Origin: Lentihominibacter butyricus
Lineage (GTDB): Bacteria; Bacillota; Clostridia; Peptostreptococcales; Anaerovoracaceae
Direction of reading: 5' to 3'
Assembly (NCBI RefSeq): GCF_025567305.1
Contig: NZ_JAOQJP010000002.1
Coordinates: 253,786 to 317,785 of the forward strand
DNA: 64,000 nucleotides
The notes beneath the pieces are model-generated. The model had not been told where the DNA came from. It ran no database searches and worked only from the letters and a program-made list of their open reading frames with translations. A program made the position numbers and the translations under genes. Of this stretch, positions 1-8,221 are shown piece by piece (within the stretch, counting starts at the first letter, position 1; each line of letters opens with the position of its first letter).

Positions 1-1394
1 GTGAATTTTTCCTGCGGGTTCCAGCCGTCTACCGGCAGATCGTCTTCCATACGTCTCTTGACTGCTCTGTAGATCGTGTCGACAGGGTCGAGCTCTACGA
101 TCGGGTAGTCGGTACCGAACGCGATCTTTGCGCCGGCTTTTGCGAGAGTCTTGCCAGGCCATGCCAGTTTGATACGTTCAGCGTCGAGCATCTGGAATAC
201 AGGATGCTTTTCCAGCGACTCCATCAGGATGTGGCAAGGCTGGATGCTGGCGATCGTGTTGGTTTCTGCAAATCTGTTCAGATCGTCAGGATGCAGCACT
301 TCGATGTGCTCGATAGTGTTTCTTACGTCCTTCGGTCCGATCGCTTTCCTTGCGCCTTCGAATGCGTCGAGCGCCATTCTTACCGCGCCGTCGCCGCACG
401 CGTGCAGTCTGAGCGGGATATCGTGCTCATAGCACTGCTTGCACTTCGCATCGAGCCAGTCTTTGTCTACGAGCGGCTGCGAGCGGAATCCCGGGCGATC
501 CGTGTAAGGCTCTACCATGTATCCGGTGTATCCCAGCGGAGTTCCGTCCATGAAGCCCTTGAGGCCGAGGAAACTGAGCCTGTCGGACTTGTACTCTTCC
601 TTGAGCTTGAGAGCCTCGTCAAAATCCATCTCCATATGAGGAGCAAAGAACACTCTCACTTTGAGCTTGCCCTTTTCTTCAAGTCTTCTGCATGCTTCAT
701 TTTTCATGATCTTGAGCACGTGGACTGCGCCTACCGAAGTAACGCCCTTTGTGTGCGCCATGTTGATGAAGCCTTCGATCAGTTCTTCTTCTTTTTCAGG
801 CGAAAAATCAAGCGCTCTGTCTGTAGCTAGCTCCATTGCCGGCTGCTCGAGCAGGAATCCTGTAGGTTCGCCGTTCTCGTCTCTTTCGATGATGCCGCCG
901 TCAGGATCTGCTGTGTCTTTTGTGATGCCGCAGATTTCCAGGGTCTTGCTGTTTACCCAGATGGCATGCAGCTCGTCGTTGAATGCGATCACAGGACGGT
1001 CAGGGAAATATTTGTCAAGTGATGCTTTTGTAGGCAGCTTTTCGTCCGGCCATCTGTAATGCGACCATCTGAAACCGAGCACCCATTCGTCATCACGGTC
1101 TTTGTAAAATTCATAGAGGTTCTTTGCCGCTTCTTCTTCTGTCGCCGTATTGTACAGATCTATAGTAGCGTTGTGCAGTGAACCGAGGAAAAGGTGGATA
1201 TGGCTGTCGATCAGCCCTGCAGTTATCGTTCTGTCTCCGCAGTCTCTGAGATCGTATTTTGCCGGATCATTGTATTTGTCCGTCTCACCTTTTGTCACTT
1301 CTTTGATCTTGTTGTCTTCGATTTCTATGTAACCTGCAAAAGGTTTATCTCCGACGCTGTCATAGATACATGTGCTTTTAAGTACCAGATTCAT
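1..1394 (-). CDS. YtcJ-like amidohydrolase, C-terminus cut by window edge
   Basis: Metal-dependent amidohydrolase of the amidohydrolase-3 (YtcJ) group, probably cytoplasmic, hydrolysing an amide or similar bond in an unknown substrate. Translating the minus strand gives a start at 1394 behind AGGGGG (1401-1406), and no stop before position 1, so the gene is partial at its 3' end. The metal motif DSHIH lies near residues 63-67. Further on are a His in the block RLHACGDGA and a late GTDYP block, the order expected for this fold. No neighbour on the same strand helps assign a substrate. The family call is firm; the reaction is not. Confidence 0.85.
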   Translation of the reverse strand, partial: MNLVLKSTCIYDSVGDKPFAGYIEIEDNKIKEVTKGETDKYNDPAKYDLRDCGDRTITAGLIDSHIHLFLGSLHNATIDLYNTATEEEAAKNLYEFYKDRDDEWVLGFRWSHYRWPDEKLPTKASLDKYFPDRPVIAFNDELHAIWVNSKTLEICGITKDTADPDGGIIERDENGEPTGFLLEQPAMELATDRALDFSPEKEEELIEGFINMAHTKGVTSVGAVHVLKIMKNEACRRLEEKGKLKVRVFFAPHMEMDFDEALKLKEEYKSDRLSFLGLKGFMDGTPLGYTGYMVEPYTDRPGFRSQPLVDKDWLDAKCKQCYEHDIPLRLHACGDGAVRMALDAFEGARKAIGPKDVRNTIEHIEVLHPDDLNRFAETNTIASIQPCHILMESLEKHPVFQMLDAERIKLAWPGKTLAKAGAKIAFGTDYPIVELDPVDTIYRAVKRRMEDDLPVDGWNPQEKF

Positions 1395-1962
1395 AATTGT
1401 CCCCCTATCTTTCCGGCGCGGCTGTACCCGGGCTGCGTGTTCGCGCTGCAGCCCGGCAATGCCGGCCATACTTAGTAACTTCAACTGTATTTGATGTTCT
1501 AACTCCTTTAGTTATATTACTATACTCCAAATAAAAAAGTGAGTAAATCTCTTAATTGCTAATTCTTTTAATTTTCAGAAAAGAGTTTTGCGTTTTTTGC
1601 GCCGGGGTCTCGGGAGACAGCAACTAAATCTTTTTGACGGTTTGTTTTATGTAAAGGTGCACGAGGCCGGGATGCGGGAGGTTCATGGCGCAGGTTGGTC
1701 TGTGTCGGGGTGAGAGGTACGGCGGNNNNNNNNNNNNNNGGATCGGGGCCGGCGAAGCCGGCCTCTGCCATCCGCGCTGCCCGAAGGGAGCGCGGCAGTG
1801 CGGCAGCAGCGCTGAATGCCCATAAGCGCGATGCAGACCTGTGACCTGCGCTTTTACATAAAAAACGTGATTAGAAGCGGGACGTGCGCCCTCTCGCCCG
1901 AACAGCGGAAGCCAGTGCCGCAGCGGGCAAAATGTATAAAAATTCAAAATACGCATAAATGG
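1395..1962. other. Non-coding region with inverted repeat around the assembly gap
   Basis: No convincing gene is seen here. The first part carries GC-rich palindromic sequence (about 1410-1470) and then an AT-rich stretch holding the probable promoter of the amidohydrolase. From about 1645 to 1865 the segment is bracketed by an imperfect inverted repeat, TTTTATGTAAA near 1646 and TTTACATAAAA near 1854, with GC-rich hairpins inside such as GCCGGC-GAA-GCCGGC near 1746. The N-run sits in this bracketed part. It could be a small non-autonomous mobile element or a repeat that broke the assembly. Confidence 0.4.
1726..1739. other. Assembly gap (14 N)
   Basis: Fourteen consecutive N characters. Reading frames crossing this point are meaningless. 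The true gap length may differ from 14. Confidence 0.99.
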
Positions 1963-1963
1963 G

Positions 1964-1992
1964 TTGACATATCTGCCAAAAGCGTGTAGACT
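1964..1992 (+). promoter_or_regulatory. Sigma-A promoter of dapA
   Basis: TTGACA at 1964-1969 and TAGACT at 1987-1992 with a 17-base spacer. Transcription would begin near 1999, immediately before the lysine riboswitch. Confidence 0.85.
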
Positions 1993-2002
1993 GTAAAACA
2001 AA

Positions 2003-2216
2003 GTTGATAGAGGTGCGGTAGATATCAGTAATCGAACGGAGGCGGCAGCCGGTGAAGTCGATGAAAGGAGATACCGCCGAAGGATCCGGTCAGGCATGAC
2101 GGATTTCTGGGATATGATAAAAGATATCATATACTCCTGCTCATAACGGGCAGAGGCGCTATCGATCCAGCAATGTTTGAAGTTTACTTGTTGCATCGAT
2201 AGGATGCAACTTTTTT
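2003..2216 (+). promoter_or_regulatory. Lysine riboswitch (L-box) with terminator
   Basis: The leader matches the L-box pattern: a GATAGAGGTGCG opening near 2006, an AGTA segment, GGAGGCGGCAGCCGG, a GAAAGGAGATACCGCCGAA block near 2065-2083, and a closing GGCGCTATC near 2155-2163. The closing helix P1 pairs GATAG with CTATC. CTATCGAT at 2159-2166 is also perfectly complementary to ATCGATAG at 2195-2202, which is part of the terminator. So lysine binding (P1 closed) should free the terminator and shut off dapA, while without lysine the alternative pairing blocks it. This fits dapA as the first committed step to lysine and diaminopimelate. Confidence 0.9.
2190..2216 (+). terminator. Riboswitch-controlled terminator
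   Basis: GTTGCATC (2190-2197) pairs with GATGCAAC (2203-2210), followed by six T (2211-2216). It is the off-state hairpin of the lysine riboswitch. Confidence 0.88.
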
Positions 2217-2441
2217 ATTGTATAGGAAACGGGAAATATCAGTTATTTCCCGGATGGAAAGGGATGCACGGTCGGCGCTCAGCCACGGAAGCCGAACGGC
2301 GGCTGCGCTGAGGGCGCGAGCCAGGCAATACGTATGCGACGGCGCTGAATGCGCCGAGGACGCGGCCATAAAAGCCCGCGGCGCGGCGGCTGCAGGTTTT
2401 GCACCCCGGACCGGATCAGTATTTTTAAGGAGGAAATTAAA
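2217..2441 (+). other. Distal dapA leader
   Basis: 225 bases between the riboswitch terminator and dapA. It begins with a palindrome GGGAAATA-TCAGT-TATTTCCC (about 2230-2250), similar in sequence to palindromes at 30975 and 45395. A GC-rich stretch follows. The dapA Shine-Dalgarno AAGGAGG lies at about 2428-2434. No ORF is supported. Confidence 0.5.
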
Positions 2442-3323
2442 ATGGCATTATTTACAGGTTGCGGAGTTGCGATCGCGACTCCTTTCAAGGCGGATGGTTC
2501 AGTGGATTTCGAGGCTTACAGAAATCTGATAAACTGGCAGATAGAACAGGGGATCGATGCGATCATCACATGCGGTACTTCCGGTGAGGCGTCGACTCTG
2601 GACGATGACGAGCACGTTGAAACGATCAGATTCTGCGTCGATGTAGCTGCGGGCAGAGTGCCTGTTATCGGCGGCGCAGGAAGTAATGACACGCGTCACG
2701 GTATCAATCTCGCAAAGCGTATCGAGGCTACGGGAGTTGACGGTCTGCTGCTCGTTACTCCATACTACAACAAGTGTTCACAGCAGGGTCTGATCGAGCA
2801 TTACACTGCTACAGCTGATGCGGTTTCGATACCTTGCATCCTTTACTCGGTACCTGGCCGTACAGGCGTGAATATCGCTCCTGCAACTGCGGCTGAGCTC
2901 GCAAAGCACCCTAATATTGTAGGTATCAAGGAAGCCAGCGGTGATATCGCACAGGTCGCTGAGGTCTGCAGACTGGTTCCTGATGATTTCGCGGTTTATT
3001 CCGGAAACGACGACATGGTAGTGCCGCTCCTGTCACTCGGCGGAGTTGGTTACATATCGGTCATCGCGAATATCATGCCTAAGGAATCTGTGGAAATGTC
3101 GCGCAGCTTCCTGGATGGAAATATCGAAAGGGCAAGAGAACTGCAGCTTTCTATGAAGCCGCTCATCGACAGCATGTTTGCTGATGTGAATCCGATCCCT
3201 GTAAAGGTTGCTCTGGCTAAGATGGGAATGATGGAGCTGAATTTCAGACTTCCGCTCTGTCCACCGACTGCTGAGATCGACCAGAGGATCGAAACTGAAA
3301 TGAAGAAAATGGGGCTGATCTAG
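2442..3323 (+). CDS. dapA: 4-hydroxy-tetrahydrodipicolinate synthase
   Basis: Condenses pyruvate with aspartate semialdehyde in the diaminopimelate/lysine pathway, in the cytosol as a TIM-barrel oligomer. The 293-residue product is the usual length. The Schiff-base lysine is K163 in VGIKEASGD. The catalytic triad Tyr and carboxylate-binding Arg are in LYSVPGRTG (Y135, R140). The CGTSGE substrate loop is at 44-49. ATG 2442 is chosen because AAGGAGG precedes it by eight bases; longer in-frame reading would run into the GC-rich leader. It stands alone behind a lysine riboswitch and ends in a terminator at 3534. Confidence 0.96.
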   Translation: MALFTGCGVAIATPFKADGSVDFEAYRNLINWQIEQGIDAIITCGTSGEASTLDDDEHVETIRFCVDVAAGRVPVIGGAGSNDTRHGINLAKRIEATGVDGLLLVTPYYNKCSQQGLIEHYTATADAVSIPCILYSVPGRTGVNIAPATAAELAKHPNIVGIKEASGDIAQVAEVCRLVPDDFAVYSGNDDMVVPLLSLGGVGYISVIANIMPKESVEMSRSFLDGNIERARELQLSMKPLIDSMFADVNPIPVKVALAKMGMMELNFRLPLCPPTAEIDQRIETEMKKMGLI

Positions 3324-3533
3324 GCGCATCTGGGCCGGAATGCTGACTTGGATGCGGCGAAGCGCGTGGGTGGTGAATGGTAGCGCCCCCGAGGGGCGCC
3401 CGAACATGTGAAGATGGTTTGCAACGTTGGGCGCGCCGGAGCGATCCACGAAGCTGGGCTGACACGTAGCTATGACCGAGATGTTTAAATATGCATCATG
3501 ATAATTAATGTTTTCAAGTGAATAAATACCTCG

Positions 3534-3581
3534 ACTGTCTATTTTAACGGTGATCTCGCCGATAAAACAGACAGTTTTTTT
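3534..3581 (+). terminator. Rho-independent terminator downstream of dapA
   Basis: ACTGTCT (3534-3540) pairs with AGACAGT (3569-3575), extended inside by ATTTTA/TAAAAC and CGG/CCG pairing, and followed by a run of seven T. It lies 210 bases past the dapA stop; the spacer between is GC-rich and has no supported gene. Confidence 0.85.
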
Positions 3582-3585
3582 GTGC

Positions 3586-4002
3586 GAGCGAGTAAGCTCG
3601 AGTGGGCCTAAGCGGGTGCGAGCGGGGCTTAGCATCCATACCACCCCATTGCGAGCATGGATCTATACCCGATTTTATTTTTTCAGGCAAATGAGTATAA
3701 ATCAATCCAAACCACACGAGCATCATCGGAGAAGATGTCGGTTATCACTGAGGAATCACCCTTTAATTTTGGTCACAAAGTTGGAGTTTTGTCATTTTGA
3801 GTATAAAAAATTTATCCGGATATGCTATACGAGGAAAAATTTCGGAGATCATATATACTCATATCATGCGTTTTCATGTAAATGCGTATAAAACCATATT
3901 ACTTACAGTCAAAAATCTGCCACTTTTCCCGTCTAACTTGTCTATGAATGGTTTAGGCAGTCAATTATTTATACTCAAAATTGAAAAACAGCAGCCTTAC
4001 TA
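3586..4002. repeat. AT-rich non-coding segment with repeated GAGTATAAA word
   Basis: No gene is supported. The word GAGTATAAA or a close variant occurs near 3690 and 3799 on the plus strand and, inverted, near 3858 and 3968, with GCGTATAAA near 3884. TTTTGAGTATAAA at 3795-3807 and TTTATACTCAAAA at 3968-3980 are a perfect 13-bp inverted repeat bounding 186 bases. The start of the segment (3590-3650) carries GC-rich hairpins. It could be a small inverted-repeat element or a structured RNA. No target-site duplication is evident. Confidence 0.5.
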
Positions 4003-4081
4003 AACAAAATGATCCCGCGTGCCGAACGCGGGATTTCCTCACAAAAAAATATCATGCCGGGGCGCATTCATGCGCCCCGGC
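4003..4081 (-). terminator. Tandem terminators of the por operon
   Basis: Read on the minus strand, GCCGGGGCGCA and its complement (4056-4066/4071-4081, loop of four) are followed by seven T (4043-4049). A second hairpin, ATCCCGCGT/ACGCGGGAT (4012-4034), is followed by CATTTTG. Both lie downstream of porB. Confidence 0.75.
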
Positions 4082-4242
4082 GTTCCTCTAAAATCTAAAT
4101 CAAATTCGGATCCGGCAGGATTCGAACCGTACTCGTCTCAACTCGTCTGAGCCCAGGCTCAAAGTTAGGCTCGGCGCCAGGCATGAAACTACCCAGCTCA
4201 CCCCACTCATACTCGGCTCGACCTCAAACCCCGGACCAGCCT

Positions 4243-5172
4243 TTACTCGCACTTTGCAAGAAGCTTTTCCCACTGCTGATCAACGTACTGCTGAGCTTCG
4301 TCGATCATCCATTCATTGCCTTTCTTGAACATGTGCTTGAAACGACCCTGCTTCTTGAGGAATTCCTCAACAGGAAGCTTCTTTTTCGGCTCGTATGTCA
4401 GATGCCATTTGCCTTCGACGATCTCGTACATAGGCCATACGCAGGTGTCGACTGCCAGCTGGCAGATCTCTGCGAGATCTTCCGTCTCGTATCTCCAGCC
4501 TCTCGGACATGGGGACATCACGTTCAGGAAGCACGGACCCTCCGTGTAGATAGCCTTGTGCGCCTTTTCATGAAGATCCTTGAAGTTGCCAATGAATGTC
4601 GTCTGCGCAGCATAAGGGATATTGTGCGCAGCTATGATCGAAGTCAGGTCTTTCTTGTTCTGCACTTTGCCCGGGATCACTTTGCCGGCCGGCGAAGTCG
4701 TCGCGTCTGCGAATCGCGGAGTCGACGATGAACGCTGGATACCGGTGTTCATGTACGCCTCATTGTCGTAACATACGTAAACCATGTCGTGGCCTCTTTC
4801 CATAGCACCGGAAAGCGACTGCAGGCCGATGTCGTATGTGCCGCCGTCACCGCCAAACGCGATGAACTTGAAATTTTCCTTGACTTTTCCCTTTTTCTTC
4901 AGGGTCTTGTATGCCGCCTCGACGCCTGACATCGTTGCTGCGCCGTTGGCGAATGCCGTATGGATGTAGCTGTCGTAATAAGCGGTATGCGGATATATAA
5001 ATGTAGAAACCTCCAGGCAGCTGGTCGCATTCGTGACTACAGCCTTGTCGCCTTCGTCGAGTGCTCTGAGCACGCCTCTCACGGCTATGCCTGCACCGCA
5101 TCCGGCGCACAGCCTGTGACCGCCGGCCAGCCTCTCAGGCTTTGCCACTTCTTTTTTCAGATTATATGCCAT
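4243..5172 (-). CDS. porB: Pyruvate/2-oxoacid:ferredoxin oxidoreductase, beta subunit
   Basis: Thiamine-diphosphate subunit that decarboxylates a 2-oxoacid to acyl-CoA while reducing ferredoxin. The 309-residue chain has LCAGCG (C22, C25), C52 and C222, matching the four cysteines of the proximal 4Fe-4S cluster in this subunit. The TPP motif GDGG is at 108-111 with the companion DNEAYMNTG at 136-144. It is last in porC-D-A-B, 12 bases after porA, with the terminators at 4003-4081 behind it. Pyruvate is the likeliest substrate from family resemblance; a branched-chain oxoacid cannot be excluded. Confidence 0.9.
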   Translation of the reverse strand: MAYNLKKEVAKPERLAGGHRLCAGCGAGIAVRGVLRALDEGDKAVVTNATSCLEVSTFIYPHTAYYDSYIHTAFANGAATMSGVEAAYKTLKKKGKVKENFKFIAFGGDGGTYDIGLQSLSGAMERGHDMVYVCYDNEAYMNTGIQRSSSTPRFADATTSPAGKVIPGKVQNKKDLTSIIAAHNIPYAAQTTFIGNFKDLHEKAHKAIYTEGPCFLNVMSPCPRGWRYETEDLAEICQLAVDTCVWPMYEIVEGKWHLTYEPKKKLPVEEFLKKQGRFKHMFKKGNEWMIDEAQQYVDQQWEKLLAKCE

Positions 5173-5184
5173 TGTCGTGAACTC

Positions 5185-6405
5185 CTATTCTTCGTATTTC
5201 CTGTGATCGAATCCTCTTTCGCCGTAACGTGAATCTCTTACGCCTACATATCTGTACACATCGCCCGGATCGTCCGTCTCGTTGATGATGAACAGATCGT
5301 TGTAGATCTCGTAGTAATCCTCGACTGTGATGTCTCTGCCGCCGAGTCCGTAAATGTAGTTGATCGCATACGGCTTGTTCGGCAGGTCGTAGAGCGAGCT
5401 TCGCGCTTCATTGAAAAGCGGTCCGCCGCTGTTGGAAAAGCTCTCGGCCTTGTCCATTATCGCCACGGCCTTTACCTTGCACATCGCTTCCGCAAGAGGA
5501 ACTCTCGGGAACGGTCTGAAAACTCTCAGCTTGATGAGTCCGACCTTTTTACCTTCTGCACGGAGTCTGTCGACTGCCTCTTTGCCCGTTCCTGCGCTGG
5601 AACCGATGACAACGAGTGCGACTTCGGCATCATCCATCATATATTCTTCAAAGAATCCGTATTCTCTGCCTGTAAGCTTCTTGAATCTCTTCGCAACGTC
5701 CATGATTATCGGCATCGCGTCTTTCATGGCCTGCGCCTGGGATCTCTTGACCTCCATGTAGTACGGCGAGATGCCGTAAGGGCCGACTGCCAGCGGGTTT
5801 TCCGACTTGAGCAGGTAGTTCTCGGGGTTGTATTCGCCCACGAACTCCTTGACTTCTTCGTCCTCGAGCAGCTCGATGTTTGAAACACCGTGGCTGGTGA
5901 TGAATCCGTCCTGACAGATCATGATCGGAAGTCTGATCGTCTCGGAGATCGGCATCGCCTGGATGTAGTTATCATAGACCTCCTGGTTCGATTCTGCGTA
6001 TATCTGTATCCATCCGGAATCTCTGGCTCCCATCGAATCCGAATGGTCGTTGTTGATGTTGATCGGGCCGGTCAGCGCTCTGTTCACGACCGCCATAGTG
6101 ATCGGAAGTCTCGCCGACGCTGCCACGTAAAGCAGCTCCCACATATACGCCAGTCCCGCCGATGACGTTGCGGTCACAGCTCTTGCGCCTGCTGCCGATG
6201 CGCCGATGCAGACCGACATCGCACTGTGCTCCGACTCTACCGCCACGAATTCCGTGTCGACCTCGCCGTCAGCTATGTACTGTGAAAAATACTGCGGTAT
6301 CTCTGTCGAAGGTGTGATCGGAAAAGCTCCCATAACGTCGGGATTTATCTGTTTCATCGCTGTTGCCACGGCTTCGTTGCCGGACATCCTGTCTCTTTTT
6401 GCCAT
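5185..6405 (-). CDS. porA: Pyruvate/2-oxoacid:ferredoxin oxidoreductase, alpha subunit
   Basis: Alpha chain of the four-subunit oxidoreductase; it builds the active site with the beta chain. 406 residues. The N-terminus has SGNEAVATAM and GAFPITPSTEIPQ, the pyrimidine-domain hallmark of PorA/VorA. The middle has TATSSAGLAYMWE and the NRALTGPININNDHSD stretch typical of pyruvate enzymes. It begins one base after the porD stop, so translation of the two is probably coupled. RBS GGAGGAG lies just upstream. Confidence 0.92.
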   Translation of the reverse strand: MAKRDRMSGNEAVATAMKQINPDVMGAFPITPSTEIPQYFSQYIADGEVDTEFVAVESEHSAMSVCIGASAAGARAVTATSSAGLAYMWELLYVAASARLPITMAVVNRALTGPININNDHSDSMGARDSGWIQIYAESNQEVYDNYIQAMPISETIRLPIMICQDGFITSHGVSNIELLEDEEVKEFVGEYNPENYLLKSENPLAVGPYGISPYYMEVKRSQAQAMKDAMPIIMDVAKRFKKLTGREYGFFEEYMMDDAEVALVVIGSSAGTGKEAVDRLRAEGKKVGLIKLRVFRPFPRVPLAEAMCKVKAVAIMDKAESFSNSGGPLFNEARSSLYDLPNKPYAINYIYGLGGRDITVEDYYEIYNDLFIINETDDPGDVYRYVGVRDSRYGERGFDHRKYEE

Positions 6406-6720
6406 TTACTTCTCCTCCTTAACAAAATCTATCGCATCGAACGGACAGACCTTCACGCAGATCCCGCAGCCTTTGCAGTGCTTGAAATCAAAATCGAGTC
6501 TCTTGCCGTCTTTTACCGGGATCGAGCTGTCCGGGCAGAACGGCACGCAAAGCATGCAGTGTTTGCATTTGTCTTCTTTGAACACGGGCATCATCACTCT
6601 CCAGTCGCCTGTCTCGACGAGAAGAGATGTAGCCGGTTCATATATCTCCGCACCTGTGGTGACTTCCTGCCAGGTGATCTTTTCGTTTATATCCTGTGCT
6701 CTCGTTTTCATTATGCTCAT
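6406..6720 (-). CDS. porD: Pyruvate/2-oxoacid:ferredoxin oxidoreductase, delta (ferredoxin) subunit
   Basis: Small electron-transfer subunit with two 4Fe-4S clusters. The 104 residues show two classical CxxCxxCxxxC motifs: C52, C55, C58, C62 and C82, C85, C88, C92. The N-terminal 50 residues form the docking arm usual for PorD. It lies between porC (7 bases) and porA. The Shine-Dalgarno is weak, and the start codon falls just past the porC stop, which suggests coupled translation. ATG 6720 is used; an internal ATG three codons later is possible. Confidence 0.92.
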   Translation of the reverse strand: MSIMKTRAQDINEKITWQEVTTGAEIYEPATSLLVETGDWRVMMPVFKEDKCKHCMLCVPFCPDSSIPVKDGKRLDFDFKHCKGCGICVKVCPFDAIDFVKEEK

Positions 6721-6727
6721 ATCGCTG

Positions 6728-7318
6728 TTAACCTACCTTTACCTCTTCCATAGCTTTTACCAGTGCCTTCATGTTCCCCTCGATGAGGTTTTCCTTGTGC
6801 GCGAATTTGTGCTGGAAAGATTCTCTCATGTCTTTTATAAAGCGCTCGCTGTCGATGACGTTGCTGACTTTCACGACTGCCGCCAGCATAGGTGTGTTCG
6901 GGAAGTTCTTTCCGAGGGTCTCCATGGAGATCTTCTCCGCATCCACTACGCAGACTCTGCCTTTGTATCCGTTGAGGAGCTTTCGCACTTCTTCCGGAGT
7001 CTTCTTGCTGTTGATGATAAGCGCGCCGTTTTCCTTGAGCCCGCTCGTCACATCCACGGACTTGAGCAGTGTCTCGTCGACTACTACTACGTAATCCGGT
7101 GTATATATGTTGGAGTGCACCTTGCAGGGCTCATCAGTTATTCGGTTGTATGCCGTGATCGGGGCGCCCATTCTCTCAGGGCCGTATTCCGGAAAGCCCT
7201 GCACGTGTTTTCCTGAGCTGAAGGCAACGTCAGCCAGAAGCAGGCATGCCGTTTTCGCACCCTGGCCGCCTCTCCCGTGCCATCTTATTTCGACTGCCTC
7301 GTTTAATTTTTTTGCCAT
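6728..7318 (-). CDS. porC: Pyruvate/2-oxoacid:ferredoxin oxidoreductase, gamma subunit
   Basis: Gamma chain, contributing to CoA binding. The motif IRWHGRGGQGAKTA near the N-terminus is diagnostic, and the GFPEYGPERMGAPI block follows. Start 7318 (MAKKLNEA) is chosen because AGGAGTGAACAAA precedes it; the upstream frame adds 14 unlikely residues. The length is then 196 residues, normal for the subunit. It is the first gene of the operon, with a candidate promoter at 7520-7548. Confidence 0.92.
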   Translation of the reverse strand: MAKKLNEAVEIRWHGRGGQGAKTACLLLADVAFSSGKHVQGFPEYGPERMGAPITAYNRITDEPCKVHSNIYTPDYVVVVDETLLKSVDVTSGLKENGALIINSKKTPEEVRKLLNGYKGRVCVVDAEKISMETLGKNFPNTPMLAAVVKVSNVIDSERFIKDMRESFQHKFAHKENLIEGNMKALVKAMEEVKVG

Positions 7319-7720
7319 TTTGTTCACTCCTGTATTTTCATAGGTTTTATGATTTATCATTGGTTGTTTATTGTCTGATGTTTGCGATTCGCGGTTCGCT
7401 GCTTGCGTTCTGCTATCTGCTGCTTACGCGGCTGACAATCTGCCGTCTGCAGTTTTCGATTCGCAAAGGTGCCGGTCCGGCTCATGCAAAGGCGCAGGAA
7501 GCCGCCGATACCATGTATTAGACTACATGAAGCACGTCTTTCTGTCAATAGGTTTGGTGAAATTTTTTAGGATTTTACCACAAAAATTTTTCTTTGTTTT
7601 TGTTTTGATACACAAATTTTACAGCTGGTTTTTAGAGATTTTTGGGCAGATGCAGCGACGCCCACATATTTATGATACTGGCCCGCCGGGACCGGCGGGC
7701 TACCGCTCTACTCTTCCGTA
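7319..7720. other. por leader and intergenic region
   Basis: No gene is supported. Next to porC (7370-7470) the minus strand has low-complexity sequence with short repeats of GCAGA, GCAAA and AATCGC. At 7482-7497 is a 16-base word that recurs exactly (inverted) in the tandem repeat at 56117-56161. The T-rich block 7560-7640 lies between the por promoter and ybaK. A 20-base GC hairpin at 7681-7700 sits after ybaK but has no T-run. Confidence 0.5.
7520..7548 (-). promoter_or_regulatory. Candidate promoter of the por operon
   Basis: On the minus strand TTGACA (7543-7548) and TAGTCT (7520-7525) are 17 bases apart. An overlapping TCTAAT just downstream could serve as an alternative -10. The transcript would carry a leader of about 195 bases. 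Confidence 0.55.
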
Positions 7721-8221
7721 CTACCGATCCACCGTGACGTCTGCAAGCTGTGCGCCGGTGATCTCCTGCAGCGCCTTTACACTGAGCTCCATCTGAAGCC
7801 CGACCTTTCCGCCGCTGACTATGATATCGTCTATATTTTCCGCGGAAATATCGATGACTGTCGGGAACGGCTTCTTCATGCCGACCGGCGAACACCCGCC
7901 TTTGATATAACCCGTGACCTTCGTGATATCGCGGGCGTGGATCATCTCGATCTTCTTTTCGCCGAAATGCTTCGCCGCTTTTTTGAGATCCAGCTCCTCT
8001 GCGACCGGGATCACGCAAACGTAATTCGCACGGCTCGCGCCGACTGTGACCAGTGTCTTGAAGACCCTGTCAAGATCCTGCCCCAGCGTCTTTGCAACTG
8101 AAACCCCGTCGAGGAACCCGTCCGGTGCATCGTAAGTGTACATATTATACGGAACGCCTTCGGCCTCCACTATCCTGACTGCGTTCGTCTTATGTGTCTG
8201 TTTATCCTTCTTCTTAGCCAT
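7721..8221 (-). CDS. ybaK: Aminoacyl-tRNA deacylase, YbaK/EbsC type
   Basis: Trans-editing hydrolase that clears mischarged tRNA, typically Cys-tRNA(Pro), in the cytosol. The 166 residues match the YbaK fold from KTNAVRIVEAEGVPYNMYTY onward. The catalytic-region lysine is within GQDLDRVFKTLVTVG. The GYIKGGCSPVGMKKPFPTVID block is the family signature loop. The start overlaps the end of the acetyltransferase by eight bases, so the two are probably translated together. Confidence 0.92.
   Translation of the reverse strand: MAKKKDKQTHKTNAVRIVEAEGVPYNMYTYDAPDGFLDGVSVAKTLGQDLDRVFKTLVTVGASRANYVCVIPVAEELDLKKAAKHFGEKKIEMIHARDITKVTGYIKGGCSPVGMKKPFPTVIDISAENIDDIIVSGGKVGLQMELSVKALQEITGAQLADVTVDR

Noticed and set aside
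1624..2196. Minus-strand frame through the N-run and riboswitch
   Set aside because: It crosses undetermined bases and the antisense of a lysine riboswitch.
2349..2441. N-terminal extension of DapA
   Set aside because: The extra residues are Arg/Gly-rich spacer translation, and a strong Shine-Dalgarno supports ATG 2442.
4110..4200. tRNA-like T-arm (GGTTCGAATCC on the minus strand) downstream of porB
   Set aside because: The five-base T-stem does not pair, and no acceptor, D- or anticodon stem could be folded around it.
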